Assembly (NCBI GenBank): GCA_036365515.1 | Contig: CM070874.1 | Location: 242,984,430-243,048,429, forward strand | Direction: 5' to 3' | Source of the DNA: Torymus aiolomorphi | Lineage: Eukaryota; Arthropoda; Insecta; Hymenoptera; Torymidae | Length of the DNA stretch: 64,000 nt | In this document: positions 33,024-44,860 of the stretch, in pieces | Layout: each line of letters starts with the position of its first letter | Numbering within the stretch: the first letter of the stretch is position 1 | Translations under genes and position numbers: made by a program | The notes under the pieces: model-generated | What the model saw: only the letters and a program-made list of their open reading frames with translations | The model's database searches: none | What the model was told of the DNA's origin: nothing

Positions 33024-36000
33024 ACTTTTACAGATACAGATATTACAGAAGAAGAGTTTTTCAAGTAATTTTGGAGATATAGCCAATAGTGTTGAGAAGT
33101 TCTAATTGGGTACGGTCTGAAAAATCTAATTATGAATTCGCAAATTGAAAGATTGTCTTCATGATCCTGGTGGTTATATTATTAATGGAAAGGCATTTGT
33201 CATCTTCAAGAAGCTTAGTCGATATCAGTGCTCTGCTGTTGTACATATTTACTCGCAAGCACCAATTAAAAGATTATGTCAAATGAAAAAAGCGACAAGG
33301 GTGTGTTATTGTGAAAATTTCAACAAATAATAGTGCTCAGTTATTCTCATGTATGATTTTCACAGGGTGTGAGACATCAAAAGTTTAATCTATACAAGAA
33401 TATCAAGGAAGGCTTTGATCCTTTTTTTAGTAATTCTCAGTTCATAAACTGGTTGTATTTTTTTTAAAAGATTATGTGTGGGTAATGATGAGTTATTAAT
33501 TTACGTAGTTTTGATCAATAATAATTTCAAGAACTTATATCTAACTTATATCTCATAAAAGATTATGTCAAATGGAAAAAGGAAAAAGGATGTGTTATTG
33601 TGAAAATTTCAACAAATATAAGTGCTCAGTTATTCTCATGTATGATTTTCCTAGGGTGGGTGACGTCAAAAGTTTAATCTACACAAGAATATCAAGAAAC
33701 CTTTGATTTTCAAGGATTCTCAGTTCATAAACTGGATGTGTTTTTTTACAAGATTATGTGTGAATAATGATGCGTTATTAATTTACATAGTTTCAATTCA
33801 AGAACTTATATCTAACTTATATCTTATAAAAGATTATGTCAAATGGAAAAAGCGAAAAGGATATGTTATTGTGAAAATTTCAACAAATAAAAGTGCTCAG
33901 TTATTCTCATGTATGATTTTCCTAGGGTGGGAGACGTCAAAATGTTTCAGAGGAGTTCTTGGTAAATATTTTTCTAAACAAGATTAAGATAATAATTTTA
34001 AAAAGTTTTATAAAATAACTAAACTTACAATTTAGTTAGTAAACCAACTCCAGCTTTCATAAAAAGAAATGAGTGATCTTTGCGACTGGAATGCTAATAA
34101 CAGTAGTCTTACTGGTGAAGAAATTGCTTTTGCATTTTTCATATGATGTTTATGCTTATATTCTCATTTTCCCCCATGGGTAACTAGAATATTTTGTTTC
34201 ATTGTTAATATGTTTATTAATAATTGGTTGCCAATTTTATTTAGATGCTGCAAAAGGTAATAATCTTATGAATTTGCATTCCAATGCTGAAACGAAACAT
34301 GGCTGTTGTAAAAGCCACATTCACATCTGGCTAATGTTTCCAACAAAAAAACAAGCAGCAATGATTGCTCGTAAAGAATTTGCAGCTGGGACCTACAGAT
34401 CCAACGACATACCTGCGTTAAGAACTTTTTAATTTGACAAAATACAATAGTAAATGGTCTGGAACAAGTATTTTGTGAAAAAACTTTGCACCACCTGCTT
34501 TTATGGATATTGTAGTTGCCATAAGAAATAGAAATGGCATAAATTGAATCTATCCTCACTCTTACATAAAACACATAGAGCTCCAATTCGAATCAACTTT
34601 CAACGAAAGGAAAACATGTGATACTATATAAAAGTACATTAGAACCTTTGTTTATGCCGAAGAGCTATACTATCATCAAACATCGACTGCACTCACTATG
34701 ATACAATTGACATTTTATTTTCTGAAGTTGAAACAGTTATGCACTGCAATGAATTTATGAGTCGTGTGAAGTGTTGCTGCTGTAAACATTTTTATGAAGC
34801 ATTTGGCCACAGCGATATTGGTTTGGTAATATGCATTTTTAAGTTTTGATTGCTCAACATATTCTACATTTATCTCTGTATATACACGGAGAAAAATTGT
34901 GTAGGAAAAATTACAATTTTCTATAGTAACCGTGGGACAGATTCAAATTTTGATGAAGATGACTACAATTTATAGTGAAAATTGGTATTTTTGTAGTGAA
35001 AGTTACAAAATCATATGAATTTTTATTGGTATTTTCTCTATTAGCGGAAATATTTTTGTTCAGAAAAGTTGGAAACTGTTAATAAGAATTATATAAACTG
35101 TTAAAAATAGTTATAAAATGTAGGATTTTGGACGTTACTAATTGTTTATAACTGTTTGTAACATTCTTTAACAGTTAATATGAGTTATTAAATTATTTAG
35201 TAATTATTAAATATTCATTAATTATTATTATTAATATAAATAATAATCTATTATTAGTATTTAATAAAAATAAAAAATAAAAACTAAAAGTATTAACTGA
35301 TTTGGCAAAAATGTTTGGTTTATTAGTATTTCATATATGAGTAATTCTACAGAGTCTTTAAATTTGCACTTAAAAATCATCAAAAAATAATTTAGTGGCA
35401 CACTAATGGGACACTTTGTTCTTGTGTCTAGAGCTCTCATGGAGTAAGAAATTGTCAAAGAAACAAAAGCAAATGGATGCATAAGAGTATTTTGTGAAAA
35501 AACTTAGTATCAGGTGCTGTTACGTAAGGGTAGTTAACTTGGCAAACTTTGAGCATCGCATTTTGTAAAGGCTAGAGGATTAGGTGATTTCAGAGAAATA
35601 GATGCGAAATAGCAGTTTTTAAAAAACTTTGTAATGCCTGCTGCTATGGAAATGGCAGTTGACATGAGAACTCAACTTCTCAGCCAACTTTGAGGTTCGA
35701 GTTTTATAAAAGCAAGAGAATCGATCAGGTGATACAAAGATTTGAATTGTAATTCTGAGAATTTGTACTTTTTTCTTTTATTTCTTCCGATAGCTATAAA
35801 AAAAAATATATTATTGTTATCTTTTCTAACAACTTTAAATTCTCTGTTGAAATACTAATAAAAGTTTCATGTTTTTATCCAAAAAATCTTGCTCTCAACA
35901 ACTGTCCAACTACAAAGAACTTGACTGAAAGCTTAAATGTTTTTTTGAAACAATTATAATAAAGACTTTAAAAAACTATTTTTTAAAGTAATTTCTATTA

Positions 36001-36322
36001 TTGTTATAAAAACACTTTCTATTTCTCACAAAACTGATCTTTGCTATTAGCAGTAATTGTTCTCATTTTTAAATTATCTCTTTATCTCTTTATAATATTT
36101 GTTTGTATGTATTTGCTATGAAAATGTTTTCTTTTTCTTACAAAAACCATTTTTGTTATCAGTAGTATTGCTCATTAAATTAAATTTGAGTACTTTCAAT
36201 AACAGAATCATTTCTGAAAATTATTCATTATTATATTTTCTCTACAAAATATCTCCAAAAATGGTCCATCAGTACATCTTTTAAAAAATCCATTAAGAAA
36301 TTATTTTACAAAACTTCTACAA
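33024..36322. other. AT-rich region, no recognisable gene
   Basis: Frames are short and broken. A cysteine-rich patch (MSRVKCCCCKHFYEAFGHSD near 34757-34815, plus strand) and a 76-codon ORF at 34202-34432 might be relics of a gene, but I recognise neither. The only structure is the tandem repeat at 33268-33930. The rest is low-complexity AT. Confidence 0.4.
33268..33930. repeat. Three-copy tandem repeat, about 270-290 bp unit
   Basis: The block AAAAGATTATGTCAAATG through TATGATTTTCCTAGGG recurs at about 33268, 33556 and 33828. Spacers between the blocks also match (GTTTAATCTA, ACAAGAATATCAAG, CAGTTCATAAACTGG). The third unit is partial. Confidence 0.8.
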
Positions 36323-36452
36323 TCCTTTAAAAACTTTTGCAAGCAACGAGAAATTCTTTTCCAAAATCTTTACAATCACTTTACAAAAACTTTTACAAAC
36401 GCTAAGAATTTTTTCGGAAACCATAAGAATTATTTTCCGAAACCTATACAAT

Positions 36453-36715
36453 TGTTGGAGTTTAGGGTAAGACGACAAGATAAACGCAACAAATCAAGAT
36501 GAAACAAAAGCTTTATTTATCACACTCTGTATTCACAATACTGCGCATGTCTGCCTCGTTCGGCGCGCTGCAACGGTCTGACTAGAGCGGCTACCGCTCT
36601 CCCTCCCTGCACTGCAGCGGCGCTCGCTCGCGCCGCACGGCGTTGCTCTCTTACATACATCTATATATCTATATCTACTTTAACGCTACGCAGATTGATC
36701 ACATAGATTCCAACA
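36453..36715 (-). repeat. Copia-2 3' LTR
   Basis: 263 bp; differs from 46637-46898 at about 15 positions by eye. Confidence 0.95.
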
Positions 36716-37741
36716 CTCCTTCTCAATCCAGTAGCATCGCATACATAAATAAGATCCGTTTTTATATTAAGGGGACAAGCCATGGTTAAAACTGAAAAAA
36801 ATAAGAATAAATAATTTGATTAATAATAAATTCCAGGTGTAATCTTTGAACTTAATATTTTTCCCACTAATAAGTAGTGTTATTACCTACAATTTCCGCC
36901 TGTAGTTAGCTGATAATATACATCTGGCTCTTGCGTACATTTTATTAATGATTTAACTCTGATTTATTGATTGCCGTAGGTTTACTTTTCAACAACTAAA
37001 TAAAATGACTTGAAATTCATGGCTTGATCTTTGTTTTTACATCAGTTACCAGTTTTCTGTGCTACTTTTCCTAAAAAGTTTTTTTAATATTTATTTTTTA
37101 TGAAAAATCTCAATTTTTTGTATATTTTATCAAAAGTTCTATAATTTTATTTTTTTTATTTTTTTCTGAAGCTTTTTTCAAAAAAGTAGCGCACATTCCT
37201 TGTGGCTAATGTAAAAAGGAATGCTCACCTAAAATTTCAAGTCATTTCGTTCACTTGGTGAAAAATAAACTTACGGCAATGACCCTGTAAACACAAAAAA
37301 CAAGTTTTTCAGAAATTATGTTTGAAACTTGAGTTTCTTATAACTTATGGTAAGCTTTTCAAAACTACTTACAAAAATCTTTTTCACAATTCTGTATAAT
37401 ATACTTTGATTATACATGAAAAATGGAATATCCATATGACAGTTATTTTGGCACGGACACTCTAATCATCTCATGTCTAGTCTCATTAAATATCTGTAAA
37501 AAAAGGTTTAATTAGCTTAATGACATCTTTATATTATTTAGAATAATACATTATTGTAGCTTTTATCTTTTTTTTCGTATTAGACTAAAATATTTTTATT
37601 CCTTGATGCTGCAGTCTATAACCTACAAAAATCATCTATTCCGGGTGATAGATCCAATCACAAATTAACTAAAAAGAAAAACAATAAATATTAACTATTT
37701 TTATACGTATAAGTAACAAAAAAATCTTTTAATTACTTACT

Positions 37742-39484
37742 CTAGTAAGAACCTGGTTCATATGACTCTTCTGGTAACTGAAGTCGTACTCTCCTTCTTT
37801 TTCTTCTACTTTCTAAGGTATTTTCCTCAGCATTCCTTTCAGCATAGAATAATCTTTTATCATTGCTCTTCTTCACCCACTCAATTGCAGCTACTCCAGG
37901 TTTGATGTCGAAGGGATCCATTATTTCCAAGAAACCAATTCTTCCATCATTGAAACAAGTGATAGCAATGTATACACCTGTATTGAGTACATGCACACCA
38001 CTAAAAGATGTCTTGGTAACGAGCTTCCAAACTATCTGATTGAAGCTTTCATTGCTGTTCTGTGTAAAACCACCAAGACACCTTTCAAGCATTTCCCGTC
38101 GAGAGAGATCTTCATAAATTGGTTTTAACTGCTCCATCACTACTGTTGGAATACTGCCTGTATGATGGAAGCCTTTCAGTTTTTCCTGGGCTTTCGCTTT
38201 TTGCCACTTGCACCAACTATTTTCTCCTTTCGGACACAAATGATGTTGAGGTGATTTATCTGTGGAGATTTTGTGGTAATAAGTGGCCCATATCGCATTG
38301 CTCATATCTTTCACTGAGTTCGCATTGCCCCTGATGGCATTACCATAGTAGGTGGTGAGCTGATCAATAACTTTACCAGTCAAGCGTCCCTGTCCTCCAA
38401 TGGATTTTCCATCAGTTAACTTCTTCTTGCCAGAATTCTTCTTTAGATTTCTCAGCCTTGTACCCATTCGCTTTTGAACATGTCCAACACACTCCTTTTT
38501 TTCTACTATCAGTTCATCTCCATATGGTTTAACTTTACACAAATCACAGAAAACTTTTGAATCACCATCTCCAATGTAGCGATGAAACTTTACACCATAT
38601 TTTTCCATGGAACTTTTGAAAATTTCAATAATTCCATCCACTTCCATCTTTCCGGCACTTCCTTCATGGTTTACTGAGCAATTGGCTTGATGTTCCGTGT
38701 ACCAGTCTTCATATTCTTCTGTGCCCTCTTTATTTTCCCATTTCATGCAAGCTTTGCAGAAACTATTCTTGATAGAGATGTCAAGAATTTGTTGGGAATG
38801 CAAACCAATCAAGCTTGTGATTCCTTGTAAAGAAGAGAATCCTCTCTTTCTCCAGGACCCGTCACCAGACACATCGATCCCTACACTTCCAGCTGGTGTC
38901 AATTGTTTTTCTTTTTCCACTGCTTTTTGCATGGAGATAACTGCCACTTTTTCACATGCCTTACTTAACTCCTCATTGATATGGTCATAAAAACGGTGTG
39001 CCACTGGCGATGGTAGGTCCATGATACCACAGAAAGTCTCCAATCCTGCATGTCCTTGTCCAAGTGCACGCATAGCAAGTACACTACGTCTATTTACTTC
39101 ATAAGCATTCCCACTACTTCCAACTTGTTTACTTGTATTGATGAGATTCATGCCATTGCAGTTTTTGCATACAATATTAATTTTTGCACCCAATTCTCTA
39201 ATGTCTCCTTCCGTCATTCGGATTTTTCCATGACACTTATCACAAACAATTAACTTTTCAAGTTCATGAAACAAAATATCAATATCTATTATTCTGTTTC
39301 TTGTTGTTGCTGGACTTCTAGATATATCTGATTCTCAAATTTTGCTTGCAGATGTGCTTCTTTTTCTCTTTAGTGATGGGGCATTTTCTACTTTTCTTCT
39401 AAATCCTTTATGTTTCTTTTTTCTTCCAAATGTTCTCTTCTTTGTAGATGGTCCTGGTGTTCGACCTCTCTTGTCTGTATTCAT
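37742..39484 (-). pseudogene. Mutator-like (Kolobok-type?) transposase, one nonsense codon
   Basis: From ATG 39484 the frame runs to 37742, about 580 codons, with a single TGA at 39335-39337; after it 510 codons are open. The N-terminus is basic (TKKRTFGRKKKHKGFRRK). Cysteine pairs CDKCHGK and CKNCNG form a likely zinc ribbon. The catalytic core has DVSGDGSWRKRGFSSLQG, CKACMKW, HRYIGDGDSKVF, KKECVGHVQKRMGTRLR, GRLTGKVIDQLTTYYGNAIR, STDKSPQHHLCPKG, and NSNESFNQIVW. I infer D, D and E in DGS, DGDS and NESFN. This matches the family named Mutator-like transposase that is abundant in arthropods and Hydra. It would move the enclosing element. If TGA 39337 is read through or an inner start used, the core could still be made. 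Confidence 0.87.
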
Positions 39485-39835
39485 GATTTTTCACAAATCA
39501 CTACTTTACGTATCAAAATTAAATTGATACACAAAAGTCACTCCGAAAAAAACACTTAAAAATATAGCAAGTTTTAATTGCACAATGTAGCTAACCTACA
39601 GGCCAAATTTTAAAAAATTTTCCACACACTGCTCTAGAGCGTATAATAGCTTATAATCAGAAAAAAATGTTTGTTTACTAAATAAATTGCATTGAAAAAT
39701 GCAGATCCAATTACATTCAAAATAATTCAGTTTAAATTCCAGCGACCGTGGCGCTGAAACAACATAAACATGCAGCTGGGATTTTGAACCACCTATGAGT
39801 ATTTTACGTATAATACTTTTCTATAAGGAGAGTAA

Positions 39836-40013
39836 GGGCTCTTGCACGAATAGAGGAATAGCGAGGAATAACGCCTGGCAGCCAATCACAAGCAAGTTTT
39901 AAAAAGACGTGTTCCTTCTTATTCCTTAAAAAAGAAACAAGTCTTTTTAAAGCTCACTTGTGATTGTTTGTCAGCCGTTATTACTCGCTATTCCTTTATT
40001 CGTGCAAGAGCCC
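39836..40013. mobile_element. TAA-flanked MITE (PIF/Harbinger-like)
   Basis: Ends GGGCTCTTGCACGAAT and the exact inverse, with TAA at 39833-39835 and 40014-40016. Arms of about 80 bp are inverted with few mismatches. The 3-bp TAA duplication fits PIF/Harbinger MITEs. Confidence 0.8.
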
Positions 40014-40346
40014 TAAGAGTAAAATACACGAGATTTATACCTCAAGTTAAGTTTTTCTACAATGTTAATGTACATTACGTTATACATTTAGTATTGTATC
40101 ATGTATGCTGTGAAGTATAAAATAATATAAGATTAACAATAGTATTATTATCTAAAAGTGATATTTTGAGTAAAATCACTAAATATGTAAAAAAGTAACT
40201 TCACGGTTTTAGCTGTATTTTCTAAACGAAATCGAATTTCGAAATGCGGTTGGCAGCATCGTATTCAGCGGAAAATTTGGTATCAAAATATTAAATAAAA
40301 AAAAAAATCGATTTTTCGACCCCCTAACCATGGCTTGTCCCCTTAA

Positions 40347-41074
40347 CGCACCTATCTGTACATGTTACAAATTAGATTCACGTCTAACACAGGTCCATCT
40401 GACTATGATCAGTCTTTGGTCGGCATTATTTTCTTCCTTTTGACTGGTTTATATGCTGGTGCTTCAGCCTCTTATCTAATAACACCTAGCAGTCTTACCT
40501 GTAGTTTGACTAGGTACATTCCAGTCGTCAGTTTCTCCTGTGAACAGAACAAAATATAAGTCTCTTTCTTATTAAGTATTTTATATGTTAGTTTGTCATG
40601 CAAATTTTTCTCCGACGCCTTTGTAGATATGTCAGCTAACCGCTCTTTTGATTCTGTCCAATTATTTAATACAATTATTATGTATAAACTCTTTAATATA
40701 AGGTTCTCTCTACCATATACCTCAATTTGTTGCCACCATTAATATCAGCACACACCTGAGCTGCTGTATGCCATATACAATACAATGCCATTGGGCACTG
40801 ATTCTGTCTAATAACGAAATTCACGGAATTTCGCAGTGACATTCACTCTTGACAAACCTCGCTTATCGCAACATACTCAGCTTGACAAGTGGATAAGGCT
40901 ACACTCGATAGCTTATACGTCCTCCAAACCACAAAGTCTCCAAACTATTTAATTATAAATCCGCATGTAGTCAGCGAGTTCTTACAGTCTATCAAACTCA
41001 CACCAGAATATCCTAATATTCCGTCTGATTCTGCTCTATATGTCAAAGTAAATTTTTATAATCCCTGACTAATA
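40347..41074 (-). pseudogene. Copia-2 RNase H remnant
   Basis: Near 40940-40840 the minus strand reads FVVWRTYKLSSVALSTCQAEYVAISE, copia RNase H. Upstream VSLIDCKNSLTTC-like text is broken by stops. The 3' coding end was disrupted by the TTAA element. Confidence 0.65.
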
Positions 41075-41800
41075 TTATAACTCTCTCCTGGCCACTTTTA
41101 AAATTTGGTTGTTAAAATCTCTCTCAATTTTAATTCCTAAGAATTCCTTTGGCTGTCCCATATCTTTAATGGCAAATATTTTACTCAGACTCCTAACTGT
41201 CTGTTCTATCTCGTAACTATTGTGCCCCATCAACAGTACGTCATCTACATATAATAATGCAGCTAAATAACCTTTAGAAGTCAATTTCAAAAATAAGCAA
41301 GGGTCAAAATTGTTTGATTTGAATCCTAAACTCTCTATCACCTGAGTAAATTTATCATTCCACCTTTTGGGACTTATTTTAAGACCATACAAATATTTAC
41401 ACAATTTCCACAAATTATTGTTCTTAATCTCTCTCTCTTTCAGCACTCCCTCTGGAATCTCCATGTATATGTCCTCGTCTATTTCTCCATAAAGAAAAGC
41501 TGTGGTAACCTTGATACCGGTGCATAGGTTTCTCTCAAATCGTAATTGTTTTTGTCCTTGAACCCACGAATTACTAATCTAGCTTTGAATTTAATATTTC
41601 TGGATTCGTCCATTTTTTGTTTGAAAATCCATCTCGAGTCCAGTACATTTTGACTTGACTGTTGAGTTAGCAAACTTTTCTTTGCTACTACTTCAAATAC
41701 TCCTTTTTCTTTCAGTGAGTTAAGCTCAGATTCTATAGCTTTCCTCCAGTTTTCTCCCTTTGGAGAATTAATTGCTTCCCTGTACGTCTGAGGATCTCCT
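41075..41800 (-). pseudogene. Copia-2 reverse transcriptase
   Basis: The first part, in the ORF ending 41479, reads NSLKEKGVFEVVAKKSLLTQ, LDSRWIFKQKMDESRNIKFK and ARLVIRGFKDKNNYDLRETY followed by APVSRL. ORF 41464-41075 continues MEIPEGVLKEREIKNN, LWKLCKYLYGLKISPKRW, the catalytic AALLYVDDVLLMG and MGQPKEFLGIKIERDF. Motif A (typically DVKTAFLNG) is lost at the junction near 41470, where a short deletion or shift occurs. Inactive. Confidence 0.85.
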
Positions 41801-42165
41801 TGAATTTTAGCCAACAGAGCATGATAGGCTAAATCCTTTTCTCCTCTCTCTGACTCAGCATTTTCTTCTGACGATTCCTCCTCTTCATTCATGAAATAGG
41901 TCATCAACGCTTTATTTTTTCGAGGCCTCCCACGCTTCGGTCTGTTTTCTGACACCACTTTTTCTCCCTCTGTTTCCATGACCTTTAGTGACTCCAGAGA
42001 TTCCTCCTTTTCTGGTGTTTCAGACTCTCTGAATTCAATACTCTCTGTTGAGACTTTTTCTCCTTTTGGATACTCATCTTTGTACACTTTATTTTCGACA
42101 AACCTGACATGTCTGCTTTCGAATAACTTCTTTTGTTCTGGCACATAAATTATGTACCCTGTCAA
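41801..42165 (-). pseudogene. Copia-2 integrase C-terminal tail
   Basis: Starts GYIIYVPEQKKLFESRHVRF, the usual end of the copia integrase. A Glu-rich linker follows with ENRPKRGRPRKNKALMTYF, whose RPKRGRP is an AT-hook-like basic motif. It then enters RT at about 41800. The catalytic core that should precede it is absent. Confidence 0.75.
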
Positions 42166-42250
42166 AATCTACGAAACTAGACAAACTTTCAACACTTGTT
42201 TCCAAATTTAGTTTTACTCTTTCTCGGTATTTTGAAGAGGCTAACACAAA

Positions 42251-42511
42251 CTAACCCCCTCTTAACTGCTCAGTATTGTGTTGGAAAGCTATCTTTCTAA
42301 GTGGTTTTTCGGCTCTACTGCGTGTTTTGCCAAAATGCAACTTCATGCTTTTAGTCATAAAACACGTCTCGCATTCTATGATATCTCTGTCACTCATAAC
42401 CTCTCTTTTACCTGGCAAATTTGAGTAAACTTTTGCCAGTTCTATCAAATATTTATTTGACATATGACCTAGTCTCAAATGCCACAGCATTGTTTTACTC
42501 ATTTTGTGCAC
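42251..42511 (-). pseudogene. Copia-2 integrase zinc domain (GAG-pre-integrase)
   Basis: MHKMSKTMLWHLRLGHMSNKY with IIECETCFMTKSMKLHF gives the HHCC zinc site; C-X2-C is ETCF-like with one residue pattern altered (CETC). AEKPLRKIAF follows, then the frame stops. The roughly 900-bp D,D,E core expected here is missing between 42251 and 42165, an internal deletion. Confidence 0.75.
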
Positions 42512-42933
42512 TAGAATCTGATTCGTTTTCTAACTTATCCCTAATTTCCGTTTTGTCATTTTCGGTTCTACTTTCTGTAATTTGAAACTTTCTATTATTT
42601 ACAGTCGTTAATAAATCTAATTATTTAGGCAATTTACTCTCGAAAATATCATTCCCTTTTCACTTTTACGACCCTCGTTTTCTAGTTCCTTTCCATTTAC
42701 TGATTCTACTCTCAATTGTCTACATGGATTTTTAAACCCTGATCAACAAACTATCTAAGTAACTATACTTTCTCTGGTAACTCATCAGAATACAATACGT
42801 TATTTAACTTGAACTCTCTACCCGTTTCTGATCTAATTTTTATTTCTTTATTAGTGTATTTAATCAAATGGTTATCCTTTTTATCTACAATTTTCCTTGT
42901 CATCAGAAAATTTCATTTTATTACCTTCTCTTT
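42512..42933 (-). pseudogene. Copia-2 protease region remnant
   Basis: Broken minus-strand frames include KDNHLIKYTNKEIKIRSETG and REFKLNNVLYSDELPEKV, resembling the strand region that follows the protease active site. No D-S/T-G is seen. Confidence 0.5.
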
Positions 42934-43340
42934 CTACACCTTAGTCCTCCTTCTCTGAGGCCATGAAAGACTAGCCCGGTGGTGCAACCTGCCTACGGCC
43001 TCGCCACGGCTACGTCCCGCGCCTCTGCCGCAGAAACATGCCCGTGTGCCTCGAGCACCTCGAGCCTCCAGCTTCGACTGTTTGACAGGCCTCCATTCCT
43101 GTTTCTCAGCAGCTCTCTTGCCACGCAAACAATCTTTAGCCACGTGTCCCGGTCTCCTGTACATGTAACAGACTGTTTAACCTGGAGGTGAACAGTTAGG
43201 GCTCATGTGCCGCATTAGCCCACAATTGAAACATCTCGTCTTATTCAGCCTGCCTGCTCCTCTTCCTTGACCTTTGCCTCGGTTGCTCTGAGCCTTAAAT
43301 GCTCCTTGAGCCAGCATGGCTGTCTTTGTCGTCTTCTTTG
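42934..43340 (-). pseudogene. Copia-2 Gag zinc knuckles
   Basis: Two knuckles in tandem: CFNCGLMRHMSPNC and CYMYRRPGHVAKDC. The second has Tyr in place of its second Cys (CX2C broken) and an in-frame stop lies between them. A basic tail follows (KLEARGARGTRACFCGRGAG). These bind the element RNA. Confidence 0.7.
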
Positions 43341-43449
43341 GTGCAGTAGTTTCTGTTTTAACCTATAAAAAATAATCTTTTAGTTTTGCAGATATCCCCG
43401 TCCTTTCCCATAGTTTGTCTGCTCAGATAATTAAACTCATCAACATCGG

Positions 43450-43790
43450 GAACAGGCTCAACTATAGTATGCATAAATATGTCACTTTTCTCTTTTTCTT
43501 GTTATTATGCCTACGTCTGGCATATTTTTCCACACCTTAACTTTTCCCCTCAAATTTATCCCAAAATTCTGCAGCTCTCTCTCTTTTAGGATTAAATTTC
43601 ATAGCATACAGGTCCTTTCTAGCGGGCACACTGGTCACTCTCGTTTCCAGTCTTTTATATTCCTTTAATTTACACAAGATCTCCTGTGGTTCTCTCAATT
43701 CCACTATTTTGGTATAATATTTTAAGTCAATATGATTTATTATAATCCCTTCACTCTATTTTTATCGTCTGTCAACTTAGTTTCAGAGAT
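43450..43790 (-). pseudogene. Copia-2 Gag body (UBN2-like)
   Basis: The minus strand reads LKEYKRLETRVTSVPARKDL and YAMKFNPKRERAAEFWDKFE, typical of copia Gag, bracketed by stops. Confidence 0.65.
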
Positions 43791-44860
43791 ATTTATACTT
43801 TTGTCCTTGTCTAAAATGTACTCCAGTTTTTAATTCGGACATCAAATAGTCCTCAAGCATTTCAAACTTTAAGTTTTCTATCAATTTATACATTCTATTA
43901 ATTCCATACCTTTTTCCTGACACTTCAACTTGGATTCTGTCTATCAAATTTATTACAGAATGTACACTCTCATACTGTTTACCTTTTTCCTTCAAAAGTA
44001 TTCTGTCTGTCAAATTTATTACAGAATTTACACTCTCATACTGTTTACCTTTTTCCTTCAAAAAGGATTCTGTCTGTCAAATTTATTACAGACTTTACAC
44101 TCTCATTCTATTTACCTTTTTCCTTCAAAAGGATTCTGTCTGTCAAATTTATTACAAAATTTACCCTCTCATTCTATTTACCTTTTTCCTTCAAAAAGGT
44201 ATCTGCTCTCTCATTTACTCTCGCCTCAATATAATTTTCTACATTTATCTCTCTCAATTCATTATTTTGTTTATTCATTTTAATATCTTTGCTTACCTCA
44301 TTTTTAGTTCTCACTCGTCTTTTCTTTTTACCCTCCGGTAAGGCCCAAATCTTCTTTTCTCTCTCTTTTGGTGTCACATCCTTACAATCAGTGGGCAGTT
44401 CTTTAATTTGACTCTGACTCTTTACTTGCAGCTGTACACTCCCTCCAAGCGCTGTCTTAAACATCTGCCCCAGATTGCTCACAAGTCCTTCTATAAGCTG
44501 TTCATTCATCTCAGCTTGCCGCTCCAGCATCAAATCCTGAGTTTTCTTGATGTCATCAATCATCTCCGACCTCAAGTCACTCTTTTGCTTCTCCAGCAGC
44601 TCTTTCACAGTCCCCAGACTTGCTCCAGGAGATACTTCCGTACCCGCCTCTCCACCTGGAGGTTGCGGTGGGCCGAAAGGGATCACCTTTTCCATTTCTC
44701 CCCAGTGTTGGTGAGCATGGATGTACTCTTCCGTGGACAAGTGCTGGTCGACTCTTTTCATATTTTTATCCGAGAAGGCGATGTAAATTTTCCCATCGTC
44801 CTTCTTGACAAAGAAGTTTTCTCTCCAATGTATTCCTTGTAGATCTCCTCCTTGATCCAA
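43783..44860 (-). pseudogene. Copia-2 Gag N-terminal part with tandem repeats
   Basis: ORF 44860-44174 (228 codons) reads FVKKDDGKIYIAFSDKNMKR near its start, a Pro/Gly-rich patch (FGPPQPPGGEAG), a helical Gln/Lys-rich middle (LLEKQKSDLRSEMIDDIKKT) and a basic stretch (EGKKKRRVRTKNEV). It then enters four 66-67-bp tandem repeats; ORF 44061-43783 carries two of them as KEKGKQYESVNSVINLTDRI. Just upstream (about 44890) TTTTACAG precedes KQDELKKLMESVWIKEE in another frame, a possible splice acceptor. I do not recognise this N-terminal extension in standard copia Gag. Confidence 0.6.
43934..44199. repeat. Four tandem 66-67-bp repeats within Copia-2 gag
   Basis: Unit beginning ATTCTGTCTGTCAAATTTAT and ending TTTTTCCTTCAAAA at 43934, 44000, 44067 and 44133. 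Unit lengths alternate 66 and 67, so the frame shifts between copies. Confidence 0.9.

Larger units (their letters stand above)
36771..40342 (-). mobile_element. TTAA transposon with Mutator-like transposase
   Basis: The ends are GGGGACAAGCCATGGTTA and its exact inverse, flanked by TTAA at 36767-36770 and 40343-40346. It is inserted near the 3' end of Copia-2. The gene is on the minus strand. TTAA duplication with this transposase type suggests the Kolobok superfamily, but I hold that as tentative. A TAA-flanked MITE sits at 39836-40013. Confidence 0.9.
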
